Positions 1 to 8,038 of a stretch of DNA of 33,218 nucleotides are shown here, in pieces. The translations under genes were made by a program, and so were the position numbers. Source of the stretch: Rhodospirillales bacterium (GTDB lineage: Bacteria > Pseudomonadota > Alphaproteobacteria > Rhodospirillales > Defluviicoccaceae). Under the pieces are notes generated by a model. That model was given only the letters and a program-made list of their open reading frames with translations, was not told the DNA's origin and ran no database searches. Numbering within the stretch: position 1 is the first letter of the stretch; each line of letters begins with the position of its first letter. Where the stretch lies: assembly GCA_025458035.1 (NCBI GenBank), contig JALOTH010000011.1, positions 1 through 33,218 of the forward strand, given 5' to 3'.

Positions 1-108
1 TAGTGCAGCGGCGCATTCAAAAAAATGCCCGGCCGCTGCACGCAACCTATTGTTTTTATTGCACATATGACCCATTGGACTGACCCATCCGAATGGGTCT
101 GTGCACTA
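1..108 (-). mobile_element. MITE-like repeat element, copy A
   Basis: This is a non-coding element of about 108 bp. Read on the minus strand it begins TAGTGCACAG and ends GCCGCTGCACTA, giving short terminal inverted repeats (TAGTGCA/TGCACTA). Hand alignment with copy B at 18162-18268 gives about 97 identical positions of 108, with one single-base gap. Inside are two hairpin-forming dyads: ACCCATT/AATGGGT near the stop-codon end, and GCAGCGG/CCGCTGC with an inner GCATT/AATGC near the other end. The inner end lies in a CTAG (106-109) whose TAG is the stop codon of motB. The outer end is cut by the window edge right at TAG. Size, terminal repeats, CTAG target and lack of coding capacity suggest a MITE mobilised in trans by an IS630-type (TA duplication) or IS5-type (CTAG duplication) transposase. 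The family assignment is inference. Confidence 0.75.
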
Positions 109-1035
109 GCGGCCACCGAGGGCGGCGGCAGTTGTGGTGCCGGCGCCGTCGCCGCCGCTGCCGCGGATGAGCAGAAGACTCAGCCGGCGGTTGCCCGGAT
201 GATCAGGATCGTGGGGCTTCAGGGGCTCGGTCGCCGCCATACCGACGACGCGCGCGATGCGCTGTTCGCCGACACCAAACTGCCCCAGCATCCGCCGCGC
301 GGCGTTCGCCCGGTCGCTCGACAACTCCCAGTTGGTGTAGGTGCTGTCGGCGGCGTAGCGGGTTCCGTCCGTGTGACCGGAGATGGCGATATCCTGCGGC
401 ATCGAACGAATGACCCGCGCCACCTGTTCGAGCAGCCGGCGGGTGTGGGCGTACATTTCCGGACTGCCGCGCGGGAACATCGGCAGGCCCGCCTGATCAA
501 GAATCTGGAATCGCAGCCCCTCGGGCGTGTTGTCGATCAGCAGGCTGTTGGTCAGCGGGCGCAGATCCATGTCGGCGGCGATCGCCTTGCGCAGCGCTGC
601 CTCCGCCTCCTTGAACTGGCGGTCTTCCTCTTCCTTCAGCAGCTCTTTCAGGGATTCATCCGCCGGCGATTCCTCGGTCAGCTGGCCGTCGCCGTTGATC
701 GCCGCAACGTCGGAATTGCCGGCATCGACGGTGGCGTTCTGGTCGAGAAGGCCGGCGCGCCGTTCCTGGGAGTTGTAGACGCCCTTGGCATCGACGGTCT
801 GCCCCTGCAGCATGCCCTGGCCGCCGCTGGTCGACTTGGCGGTGGTGATCGGCGCGAAATAATCGGAAATGCCTTCCAGTTGCTCCTGCGATACGGCGTT
901 GAGCAGCCACAGCAAAAGGAAGAAGGCCATCATCGCCGTCACGAAGTCGGCGTAGGCGACTTTCCACGCGCCGCCATGGTGGCCGGCATGGCTCTTTTTG
1001 ATCCGCTTGATGACGATCGTGCCGCCCTTCGCCAT
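106..1035 (-). CDS. motB: flagellar motor stator protein MotB
   Basis: MotB forms the peptidoglycan-anchored half of the proton-driven flagellar stator with MotA. The 309-residue product has the typical basic cytoplasmic N-terminus, a Plug_MotB segment and one membrane helix at about residues 27-46. The helix starts YADFVTAMMAFFLLLW, and Asp30 is the expected proton-carrying residue. A C-terminal OmpA-like peptidoglycan-binding domain covers about residues 200-290, with the signature SGHTDGTRY followed by SSDRANAARR. The middle region is acidic and coiled-coil-like (about 120-155). The gene follows motA with a 9-base gap, so the two are one operon. Its TAG stop codon is formed at the end of the repeat element at 1-108, so the 3' untranslated region is entirely that element. 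No other flagellar genes are visible. Confidence 0.95.
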   Translation of the reverse strand: MAKGGTIVIKRIKKSHAGHHGGAWKVAYADFVTAMMAFFLLLWLLNAVSQEQLEGISDYFAPITTAKSTSGGQGMLQGQTVDAKGVYNSQERRAGLLDQNATVDAGNSDVAAINGDGQLTEESPADESLKELLKEEEDRQFKEAEAALRKAIAADMDLRPLTNSLLIDNTPEGLRFQILDQAGLPMFPRGSPEMYAHTRRLLEQVARVIRSMPQDIAISGHTDGTRYAADSTYTNWELSSDRANAARRMLGQFGVGEQRIARVVGMAATEPLKPHDPDHPGNRRLSLLLIRGSGGDGAGTTTAAALGGR

Positions 1036-1044
1036 GGCCCTGCC

Positions 1045-1902
1045 TCAGATGGTGACGTTCTGCAGCATTTCGTCGACCTCGGCAAAGCTCGGGCGGACAA
1101 ACGAATTCAGGTTCTTGCGAGCGAACTCCACCGACACCTGCGGCGCATAGCCCTGCATGTGGGCGAGAAGTCCCGCCTTCAGGCACTCGATGTAATGGGT
1201 CTCGGCGACGAAGGAGGATTCCATGGAGCGGGCAACCGGCGCGATGATCCCGTAGGAGACGAGAACGCCGCTGAAGGTGCCGACCAGCGCGGCACCGATG
1301 AGGTGACCGAGGACTTCCGGCGGCTCGCTGATCGAACCCATGGTGTGAATGACGCCGAGCACGGCGGCGACGATGCCCAGCGCCGGCATCGCATCGGAAA
1401 CGGTGGTCCAGGCGCCGACGACGACATGGTGTTCCTGGCGGTGCACCTCGAGTTCCGCATCCATCAGGGATTCGAGCTCATGCGGATTGCTGGTGCCCAA
1501 TGTCAGCAGTCGCAGATAATCGCACAGAAACTCAAGGGCGTGATGATCGCCGAATAGCTTTGGATACTTTTGAAAGAGCGAGCTTTCTTGGGGCCGGTCG
1601 AGATGCGGCTCGAGGGCGAGATCGCCCTTGGTTTTGGCGAACTTGAAAATGGCGTACATCGCGCCGAGCAGTTCGAGGTAAGCCGTCTTGTCCTGCTTCG
1701 GCCCCTTGAGCACCCGGCCGAAGGCCTTGACGGCGACCATCAGCACCTTGCCGGGGTTGCCGATGATGAACAAGCCGGCGGCGGCGCCAAAAATGATAAT
1801 GTACTCGAACGGTTGCCAAAGCACATGGAGGTGGCCGCCGGCGGCGAGGAAACCGCCGATGACGCTGCCGAGAACCACCACGATGCCGACGATGAAAAAC
1901 AT
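1045..1902 (-). CDS. motA: flagellar motor stator protein MotA
   Basis: MotA is the four-helix inner-membrane stator subunit that couples proton flow to torque on FliG. The 285-residue protein is close to the usual length of about 290. It starts MFFIVGIVVVLGSVIGGF, has a second helix at about 34-50 (FEYIIIFGAAAGLFIIGNPG), a large cytoplasmic loop with acidic and basic residues (about 60-165), then two helices in the MotA/ExbB domain. The motif AMPALGIVAAVLGVIHTMG contains the conserved proline before helix 3, and VGTFSGVLVSYGIIAP forms helix 4. It is the first gene of a motA-motB operon on the minus strand and is divergent from the flavin reductase-like gene, with 133 bases between. I found no convincing flagellar-type promoter upstream. 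Confidence 0.95.
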   Translation of the reverse strand: MFFIVGIVVVLGSVIGGFLAAGGHLHVLWQPFEYIIIFGAAAGLFIIGNPGKVLMVAVKAFGRVLKGPKQDKTAYLELLGAMYAIFKFAKTKGDLALEPHLDRPQESSLFQKYPKLFGDHHALEFLCDYLRLLTLGTSNPHELESLMDAELEVHRQEHHVVVGAWTTVSDAMPALGIVAAVLGVIHTMGSISEPPEVLGHLIGAALVGTFSGVLVSYGIIAPVARSMESSFVAETHYIECLKAGLLAHMQGYAPQVSVEFARKNLNSFVRPSFAEVDEMLQNVTI

Positions 1903-2035
1903 TCGATCGCTGTCTCGTCCCTTGACGGCCGGAGAGCCCGCCGCCTAGCTACTCGCTCAGTGCGCAGGGTTCTGCTGGCGATGACGCTATCAGCCTACGG
2001 GTTAAAGCAAGCTTTCCGGGTATGGGATCTTACGA

Positions 2036-2557
2036 ATGGCGGTTGACAGCCGGGCCTTTCGCGACACGCTCAGTCGGTTCGCATCGGGAGTCAGCGTCGT
2101 CGCGGCACCGTCGCCGCAGGGCGGAGCCGTCGGCGTGACGATTACCTCGTTCGCGTCGCTGTCGCTCGACCCGCCACTCGTTCTGTTCTGCATCGACCGG
2201 GGCAGCGCGAATTTTGCCGTCCTCGTTGGCGCGCCTGCGTTCAGCGTCAATGTCCTCGCCGCCGATCAGGAGGCGTTGTCGACGCGGTTCGCCAGCCAAT
2301 GCGAGAACAAGTTCGCCGGGCTGGCGGTGACGGCGGGACTGGCGGGGGTGCCGCTGATCGCCGGATGCATCGCCAATCTGGAATGCAGCCGGATCGCTGC
2401 CTACCCCGGTGGCGATCACGAGATCGTCGTTGGCCGGGTCGACGGGGTGCGGCGCGGCGACGGCGAACCGCTGCTGCGCTACTGCGGCAGCTATCGCCGC
2501 ATCGCGGCGATCGCACCGCCGCCGCTGGCGACGGTTGCCGAGACCGGCGTGAAATGA
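2036..2557 (+). CDS. flavin reductase-like domain protein (FMN-binding split barrel)
   Basis: This 173-residue protein belongs to the flavin reductase-like family (HpaC/NtaB type), which bind FMN in a split barrel and usually supply reduced flavin to a partner monooxygenase. Visible hallmarks are the opening FRDTLSRFASGVSVVAA, the flavin-loop segment GVTITSFASLSLDPPLVLFC, AFSVNVLAADQEALSTRFA, and the closing repeat CIANLECSRIAAYPGGDHEIVVG with a final LLRYCGSYRRI strand. The stop codon overlaps the start of the downstream aldehyde dehydrogenase (ATGA), so the two are translationally coupled. No monooxygenase partner is encoded nearby. It may act with an enzyme elsewhere or be a redox or flavin-binding protein in amine or lysine breakdown. 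The family is well supported; the substrate is unknown. Confidence 0.85.
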   Translation: MAVDSRAFRDTLSRFASGVSVVAAPSPQGGAVGVTITSFASLSLDPPLVLFCIDRGSANFAVLVGAPAFSVNVLAADQEALSTRFASQCENKFAGLAVTAGLAGVPLIAGCIANLECSRIAAYPGGDHEIVVGRVDGVRRGDGEPLLRYCGSYRRIAAIAPPPLATVAETGVK

Positions 2558-4098
2558 CCGGCGCCTCCGGCGCCGAGGCGGCCTCGTTGCTCGTCGACCA
2601 GCCGGACGGCGACTGGACAGTGCGCACGCCCATTGACGGGAGCGCCATCGGCCGCGTCCGCCTCAGCGGCGCCGTCGAGGCCGAGCACGCGCTGGCGACG
2701 GCGGCGGCGGTGTTCCGCGACTGGCGGCTGACGCCAGCGCCGCGCCGCGGCGAACTGATCCGCCTGTTCGGCGACGAACTGCGGCGGCACAAGGCGGAAC
2801 TGGCCGCCCTCGTCACCCTGGAAAGCGGCAAGATCCGCGCCGAAGCGGCGGGCGAGGTCCAGGAGATGATCGACATGTGCGACTTCGCCGTCGGCCTGTC
2901 CCGGCAGTTGCACGGCCTGACGATCCCGTCGGAACGGCCCCGCCACCGGCTGCTCGAAGTCTGGCATCCGCTCGGTCCGGTCGGCGTCATCACCGCCTTC
3001 AACTTTCCCGTTGCCGTCTGGGCATGGAATTTCACGCTGGCCCTCGTCTGCGGCAATCCGGTCGTTTGGAAACCGTCGGAAAAGACGCCGATGACGGCGC
3101 TGGCCTGCCGCACCCTGTTCGAACGGGCGGCGCGCCGCTTTGGCAACCGCATCGCCGATCGCCTTCTGCTCGTCGTTGTCGGGGGTCGCGACTTTGGCCT
3201 GTGGCTCGCCAGGGACGCTCGCCTGGCGCTGATCAGCGCAACCGGAAGCTGTCGGATGGGGCGGAGTCTCGCGCCCGTCGTCGCCAGCCGCTTCGGACGC
3301 GTTCTCCTCGAACTCGGTGGCAACAACGGGGCGATCGTCATGCCGTCGGCCAATCTCGATCTGGCCGTCCGTGCCATCCTGTTCGCCGCCGTCGGCACCG
3401 CCGGCCAGCGCTGCACGAGCTTGCGCCGGCTGTTCGTCCACCGCGATCTCGCCGAGGGCCTGATGGATCGGCTGCGGCACGCCTACGCCAGCGCGACGGT
3501 CGGTGATCCGCGCCGACCGGAAACCCTCGTTGGCCCGCTGATCGACGGACGGGCGCTGACCCGCATGCACGATGCCCTGGCCGCCGCCGCGGCGCAGGGC
3601 GGCCGCATCTTCGGCGGCGATCGCCTGTTTGCCGACCGCTGGCCCGCCGCCGCCTATGCGAAACCGGCCTTGGTGGAGATGCCCGAACAAACGCCCGTCG
3701 TCTGCGAGGAAACCTTCGCCCCGATCCTCTACGTCATGCGTGTTGACGACCTCGAAAGCGCGCTTGCCCTCAACGCCGCCGTCCCGCAAGGTCTGGCATC
3801 GGCGATCTTCACCCGCCATCTCGGCGATGCGGAACGCTTCCTCGCCGCCGATGGCAGCGATTGCGGCATCGCCAACGTCAACACCGGACCGTCCGGCGCC
3901 GAGATCGGCGGTGCGTTCGGCGGCGAGAAGGCGACCGGCGGCGGTCGCGAGGCCGGCTCGGATGCCTGGAAGCAGTACATGCGCCGGATGACGGCGACGA
4001 TCAATGGATCGGACGAACTGCCGCTGGCGCAGGGGATCAACTTCGATGAACGGCTGGAGACCTGGGCGAGCGCTGCGACGGAAGGTGAGAAATGCTAA
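2554..4098 (+). CDS. amaB: ALDH7-family aldehyde dehydrogenase (L-piperidine-6-carboxylate / alpha-aminoadipic semialdehyde dehydrogenase-like)
   Basis: This 514-residue NAD-dependent aldehyde dehydrogenase most resembles the ALDH7 (antiquitin/AmaB) family, which oxidises alpha-aminoadipic semialdehyde in equilibrium with piperidine-6-carboxylate during lysine breakdown. Expected residues are present: Asn150 in GVITAFNFP, Lys173 in VWKPSE, the general base Glu253 in LLELGGNN, and the nucleophile Cys287 in GTAGQRCTSLRRLF. The C-terminal segment GGREAGSDAWKQYMRR followed by LPLAQGI is a strong ALDH7 marker. The open frame extends upstream to 2299, but the ATG at 2554 overlaps the flavin reductase stop (ATGA) and gives the normal family length. 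The stop overlaps the next gene by 7 bases. The exact substrate is inferred from family resemblance only. Confidence 0.88.
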   Translation: MTGASGAEAASLLVDQPDGDWTVRTPIDGSAIGRVRLSGAVEAEHALATAAAVFRDWRLTPAPRRGELIRLFGDELRRHKAELAALVTLESGKIRAEAAGEVQEMIDMCDFAVGLSRQLHGLTIPSERPRHRLLEVWHPLGPVGVITAFNFPVAVWAWNFTLALVCGNPVVWKPSEKTPMTALACRTLFERAARRFGNRIADRLLLVVVGGRDFGLWLARDARLALISATGSCRMGRSLAPVVASRFGRVLLELGGNNGAIVMPSANLDLAVRAILFAAVGTAGQRCTSLRRLFVHRDLAEGLMDRLRHAYASATVGDPRRPETLVGPLIDGRALTRMHDALAAAAAQGGRIFGGDRLFADRWPAAAYAKPALVEMPEQTPVVCEETFAPILYVMRVDDLESALALNAAVPQGLASAIFTRHLGDAERFLAADGSDCGIANVNTGPSGAEIGGAFGGEKATGGGREAGSDAWKQYMRRMTATINGSDELPLAQGINFDERLETWASAATEGEKC

Positions 4099-4496
4099 CC
4101 ATCCCTCTGGAAAAAGTGTGTTTCTTGGTGATCAAGGCACGGGAATTCGATGCCAAGATGGATCCGGAAGTCAGTGATCCCGGCGACAACCCGATCGATG
4201 ACGAGGACCGGGAGATCCTGTTTGATTACCCCGACGATCCGACCGTCGAGGAGATCCGCGGCTTTCTTGAGTCCCTGAACGAGGACGAGGCTGTGGATAT
4301 CCTCGCCCTCGTCTGGATCGGCAGCGGCGATTACGATGCCGAGGACTGGGAGGAGGCGGTGGCGGCGGCGCGCGATGCACCGGAGGAGCGCCGGGTCGAC
4401 GCGCTGCTGGCGATCCCCTTGCTCGGCGACTACCTGGAATGTGGCCTCGACGAATTGGGCTTTTCCTGTCTGGATTTCGAAATCAACAGGTTATAG
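4092..4496 (+). CDS. DUF3775-like small acidic protein
   Basis: This 134-residue, strongly acidic protein resembles the alphaproteobacterial DUF3775 family, whose members start with a segment like EKVCFLVIKAREFDAK and then carry an acidic middle. Visible features are the block DPGDNPIDDEDREILFDYPD, a helix EIRGFLESLNEDEAVDILAL (family members often have a variant of LNEDEQVDLVAL), an aromatic and acidic stretch GDYDAEDWEEAV, and a C-terminal LLGDYLECGLDELGFSC. There is no signal peptide or membrane segment. The ATG overlaps the end of the aldehyde dehydrogenase gene by 7 bases, so it belongs to the same operon. The function of the family is not known to me. The assignment is by remembered sequence pattern, so a search is needed for certainty. 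Confidence 0.75.
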   Translation: MLTIPLEKVCFLVIKAREFDAKMDPEVSDPGDNPIDDEDREILFDYPDDPTVEEIRGFLESLNEDEAVDILALVWIGSGDYDAEDWEEAVAAARDAPEERRVDALLAIPLLGDYLECGLDELGFSCLDFEINRL

Positions 4497-4532
4497 CCGG
4501 TAGCGCGACCCCGGTTCGCGCCGGCAGGGCGC

Positions 4533-4561
4533 TTGCCGCTGGCGGTGATGCTGCCTATGGT
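4533..4561 (+). promoter_or_regulatory. candidate sigma70-type promoter for ppiD-trpE
   Basis: TTGCCG (4533-4538) and TATGGT (4556-4561) lie exactly 17 bases apart, each matching the consensus at 4 of 6 positions. Transcription would start near 4568, about 40 bases before the ppiD start codon. It sits in the 111-base gap after the DUF3775-like gene, where no terminator is evident, so some read-through from upstream is also possible. Confidence 0.45.
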
Positions 4562-4607
4562 GGCGCTTGCCGACCATGCCAACTTCTGATCGCGAGTCCA
4601 TCTGCCG

Positions 4608-6485
4608 ATGATCGAAAGCATTCGACGCTACGTTTCGTCCTGGGTGGTCAAGGGGCTGTTCCTCGTCCTCGTTCTCAGCTTCGTGCTGTGGGGGGTCGCG
4701 GACGTCTTTCGCCCGGGGGCGCGGCAGGAGTGGGCGGCGAAGGTCGATGGCACGGAAATTCCAGCCGAGGCGTTCGCGCGGGAATATCAGATGCAAGCCC
4801 GCCGTCTGCGCAGTGAAGCCGGGACGCCGATCGCGGCCGACGACCTTCGTCGCAGCGGCCTGCCGCAGATGGTCATCGACCGCATGATCTATACCCGGCT
4901 GCTGGATACCGCTGCCGATCGCCTCAAGCTGATGGTTGCGCCGGATGCGGTTACGCAAGCGATCGCCGGCGACCGCCGCTTTCAGAACGCCGCCGGCCAG
5001 TTCGACCCGCAGATCTTTGCCCTGATCCTGCGCGATGCCGGTTTGAACGAAAGCCAGTACCTCGCTCTGCAACAGGGCGATGTCCGCCGCGGCCAGATCC
5101 TTGCCAGCATCGGCGAGGCGGTCACGGCACCGAACGCCGTACGCGATACGCTTGCCCGCCATTTCCGCGAGCAGCGAACGGCTCAGTACGCACGATTGCC
5201 GCTGCCGTCGGCGGCCGATGTCGGCAGCCCCGATATGACGCAACTGCGCGCCTTCTTTGACGACAATCCGGGGTTGTTCACGGCGCCGGAATACCGTTCG
5301 GTGACGGCGATCGTCCTCGACGCGGCGGCCTTGGGCAAGACGATTGCCGTCTCGCAGCAGGACCTGGAAGCCGCGTTCGCGGCCCGCGCCAGCGAGTTCA
5401 ACGAGCCGGAACGGCGAAGCTTTCAGCAGTTGATCTTCGCCGATGCCGCCTCGGCCCGCGACGCCCACAGCCGGCTCATCGGCGGTGCCGATTTCGCCAA
5501 GGTCGGTCTCGACATGCTCAGCCAGGACCCGGCCAATCTGACCCTTTCCGATATCACCCGCGACGCCTTGCCGGCTGCCCTCGGCGCGGCGGTGTTCAGC
5601 CAGCCCGCGGGTGTCGCCAGCGCACCGGTGGAAACCCCGCTCGGCTGGCACATCGTCAAGGTGACGGCCATCAAACCGGGAACGCAGCGAACGCTCGACG
5701 CCGTACGCGATCGGCTCACCGCCACGTTGCGCACGGAACGGGCAACCGAAGCGCTGGTCGATATCGGCAATGAACTGGACGATGCCCTCGGCCGCGGGCT
5801 GCGCCTCGAAGACGCGGCGCGCGAACTGAACCTCGAGGTGCGGACCTTCCCCGCCGTTGATCCCGATGGCCGCGACCGGGGCGGCCAGCCCATCGCCGGG
5901 TTGCCACCGCGTTTCGTGGCGACGGCATTCTCGACCGAGCGTGGCAGCGAAAGCGTGCTCACCGAGGGCGATGCCAGCACGCTGTTCGTGCTCCGCGTCG
6001 ATGACGTGGCACCGGCGGCGATCAAGCCCTTTGACAGTGTTCAGGCCGAGGTGACCCGGGCCTGGCAGGCGAACCGGCGGATCGAGCTGGCTCGCCAGCG
6101 AGCCGAGGGCCTTGCCGCGCGCGTGCGCAGCGACAGCGACCTCGCCAGCGCCGCCGCCGCTGAACACCTGACCCTGCTGACCACCCCGGCCCTGTCCCGG
6201 GCGACGCTGAACACCCATCCCGAAGTGCCGCGTCCCGTTGCCGAGGCGATTTTCGCCGCCGGACCGGAGCGGACCTTCGTCGCCCGCGACGCCGACGCGT
6301 TTTACGTGGGGCGCCTCGTTGCGGTGAGCGAGCCAACGGCAGCGGCGCTCGAAGCCGACAGCCGGGCGCTGAAGGAGCAGCTGGCGCAGACCCTGGCCGC
6401 CGATGTCGTGGGACAGTTCCTGTCCGCCTTGCGCCGGGAGCACGACGTGCGCATCGACGCCGCCGCCCTCGATCGATCGCTGTGA
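4608..6485 (+). CDS. ppiD: periplasmic folding chaperone / peptidyl-prolyl isomerase, PpiD type
   Basis: PpiD is an inner-membrane-anchored periplasmic chaperone that helps newly secreted proteins leave the Sec translocon. The 625-residue product has a short cytoplasmic start, one membrane helix at about residues 13-32 (VVKGLFLVLVLSFVLWGVAD), then a SurA_N-type chaperone region beginning with KVDGTEIPAEAFAREYQMQ. A parvulin-like domain lies at about residues 260-375, from RRSFQQLIFADAA to TPLGWHIVKVTAIKPG. Length and layout match PpiD/SurA_N_3 proteins. As in many PpiD proteins the parvulin domain looks divergent and may have little isomerase activity. trpE follows after 16 bases, an arrangement common in alphaproteobacteria, so the pair is probably cotranscribed. 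Confidence 0.93.
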   Translation: MIESIRRYVSSWVVKGLFLVLVLSFVLWGVADVFRPGARQEWAAKVDGTEIPAEAFAREYQMQARRLRSEAGTPIAADDLRRSGLPQMVIDRMIYTRLLDTAADRLKLMVAPDAVTQAIAGDRRFQNAAGQFDPQIFALILRDAGLNESQYLALQQGDVRRGQILASIGEAVTAPNAVRDTLARHFREQRTAQYARLPLPSAADVGSPDMTQLRAFFDDNPGLFTAPEYRSVTAIVLDAAALGKTIAVSQQDLEAAFAARASEFNEPERRSFQQLIFADAASARDAHSRLIGGADFAKVGLDMLSQDPANLTLSDITRDALPAALGAAVFSQPAGVASAPVETPLGWHIVKVTAIKPGTQRTLDAVRDRLTATLRTERATEALVDIGNELDDALGRGLRLEDAARELNLEVRTFPAVDPDGRDRGGQPIAGLPPRFVATAFSTERGSESVLTEGDASTLFVLRVDDVAPAAIKPFDSVQAEVTRAWQANRRIELARQRAEGLAARVRSDSDLASAAAAEHLTLLTTPALSRATLNTHPEVPRPVAEAIFAAGPERTFVARDADAFYVGRLVAVSEPTAAALEADSRALKEQLAQTLAADVVGQFLSALRREHDVRIDAAALDRSL

Positions 6486-6501
6486 CGCGATCGGGCGCCC
6501 C

Positions 6502-8019
6502 ATGCGCATAGAACCCGATTTCCCGGCGTTCCGTGACGGTTACGATCGCGGTCAGCCACAGGTGTTGTGGACGACGCTGATCGCCGACGTCGAGACGCCG
6601 GTGTCGGCGATGCTCAAGCTCGGCGACGGCCGTTGCAACGCGTTCCTCTTCGAATCGGTGGAGAAGGGGGTGCGCGGCCGCTATTCGGTGATCGGCATGA
6701 AGCCCGATCTGATCTGGCGCTGCCACGGGCGGCGCAGCGAGATCAATCGCCGTGCCCGCTTCGACCCGACGGAATTCAGCGCCTGCGCGGTCGGCGCCGC
6801 CGCCGGGCCGCTGGCCTCCCTGCGCGCAGTGGTCGCGGAAAGCCGCATCGCGCTGCCGGCCTCGCTGCCGCCGATAGCCGCCGGCCTGTTCGGTTACCTT
6901 GGCTATGACGTGGTGCGGCTGATGGAACATCTCCCCGACGCCCGCCACCCCGGCATCGGCGTCGCCGATGGCATTCTCATCCGCCCCAGCATCGTCGCCG
7001 TCTTCGACAACGTCGAAGATACCATCCGCCTGTGCACGCCGGTGTGGCCGGAGGCGGGTCTGTCGGCGCGCCGCGCCTATGACGATGGCGCCATTCGCAT
7101 CGCCGATACCGTCGGCGACCTGGAACGGACAATCCCTTACCGGCGCGTCGTCAGCAGCGTGCAGCGGCCGGCGGCGGCGCCGGCGTCCAATATGACACGC
7201 GCCGACTACGATGCGATGATCGCCCGGGCGAAGGCCTACATCGCCGCCGGCGACATCTTCCAGGTGGTTCCATCGCAGCGCTTCAGCGTGCCGTTCAGCC
7301 TGCCGCCGTTTGCTCTTTATCGTTCATTAAGAAGACTCAATCCATCGCCATTCATGTTTTACCTGAGCTTTGATGGGTTCGCCGTGGTCGGCTCCAGCCC
7401 GGAAATCATGGTCCGTGTGCGCGGCGACACCGTCACCATCCGGCCGATCGCCGGCACCCGCCCGCGCGGGGCGACGGCGGCGGCGGATCGCGCCTTCGGC
7501 GAAGAGTTGCTGGCTGATGCGAAGGAGCGCGCCGAGCACCTGATGCTGCTGGACCTTGGCCGCAACGATGTCGGACGCGTTGCCGACGTCGGCAGCGTCA
7601 CCGTGACCGAACGCTTCGCCGTCGAGCGGTATTCGCACGTCATGCACATCGTTTCCAACGTCGATGGCCGGCTGTCGGCGGGCCGCGACTGCGTTGACGC
7701 CCTGATCGCCGGCTTTCCGGCCGGCACCGTGTCGGGCGCGCCGAAGGTGCGGGCGATGGAGATCATCGAAGAGTTGGAGCCGACCCGGCGCGGCATCTAT
7801 GCCGGCTGCATCGGCTATTTCAGTGCCGGCGGCGATATGGACACCTGCATTGCGCTGCGCACCGGGGTCGTCAAGGACGGCACCCTGTACGTCCAGGCGG
7901 GCGGCGGCATCGTTGCCGACTCCGATGCCGACGCGGAGTTCGCCGAAACCTGCAACAAGGCGCGCGCGGTGCTGCGGGCCGCCGAGGAAGCCGCTCGCTA
8001 CGCTGCCGGAGAGAGCTGA
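6502..8019 (+). CDS. trpE: anthranilate synthase component I
   Basis: TrpE converts chorismate to anthranilate, the first committed step of tryptophan synthesis, using ammonia from TrpG. The frame is open from 6403, but the ATG at 6502 clears the ppiD stop and gives 505 residues, the normal size. The N-terminal domain contains FLFESVEKGVRGRYSVIG, near the usual tryptophan-feedback site. The chorismate-binding domain shows AGDIFQVVPSQRFSVPF, PIAGTRPRGAT, LLDLGRNDVGRV, ERYSHVMHIVSNVDG, FPAGTVSGAPKVRAMEII and YAGCIGYFSAGGDMDTCIA. All catalytic motifs appear intact. trpG, trpD and trpC, which usually follow in alphaproteobacteria, are absent: a convergent gene ends 19 bases downstream. No leader-peptide attenuator is visible. 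Confidence 0.96.
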   Translation: MRIEPDFPAFRDGYDRGQPQVLWTTLIADVETPVSAMLKLGDGRCNAFLFESVEKGVRGRYSVIGMKPDLIWRCHGRRSEINRRARFDPTEFSACAVGAAAGPLASLRAVVAESRIALPASLPPIAAGLFGYLGYDVVRLMEHLPDARHPGIGVADGILIRPSIVAVFDNVEDTIRLCTPVWPEAGLSARRAYDDGAIRIADTVGDLERTIPYRRVVSSVQRPAAAPASNMTRADYDAMIARAKAYIAAGDIFQVVPSQRFSVPFSLPPFALYRSLRRLNPSPFMFYLSFDGFAVVGSSPEIMVRVRGDTVTIRPIAGTRPRGATAAADRAFGEELLADAKERAEHLMLLDLGRNDVGRVADVGSVTVTERFAVERYSHVMHIVSNVDGRLSAGRDCVDALIAGFPAGTVSGAPKVRAMEIIEELEPTRRGIYAGCIGYFSAGGDMDTCIALRTGVVKDGTLYVQAGGGIVADSDADAEFAETCNKARAVLRAAEEAARYAAGES

Positions 8020-8038
8020 TCCGTCGCCGGCCCGCGCC

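Noticed and set aside
25-1557. A 510-codon plus-strand frame antisense to motB and motA
   Set aside because: It is the mirror of two well-supported genes in a GC-rich genome, begins inside the repeat element, and has no recognisable domain.
1922-1951. TTGACG upstream of the flavin reductase-like gene
   Set aside because: No acceptable -10 box lies 16-18 bases downstream (TAGCTA at best).
1960-2030. Possible flagellar sigma28 promoter for motA (a CTGATA-like box on the minus strand)
   Set aside because: The -10-like box is partial and the spacing to any TAAA-like -35 is wrong.
2247-3819. Two long minus-strand frames antisense to the aldehyde dehydrogenase
   Set aside because: Low-complexity Arg/Ala translations without motifs; the ALDH7 signatures on the plus strand are decisive.
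4491-6509. A 672-codon minus-strand frame antisense to ppiD
   Set aside because: Its composition (Arg, Gly and Ala rich, no motifs) is that of a GC-driven shadow frame. The plus-strand PpiD has clear domains.
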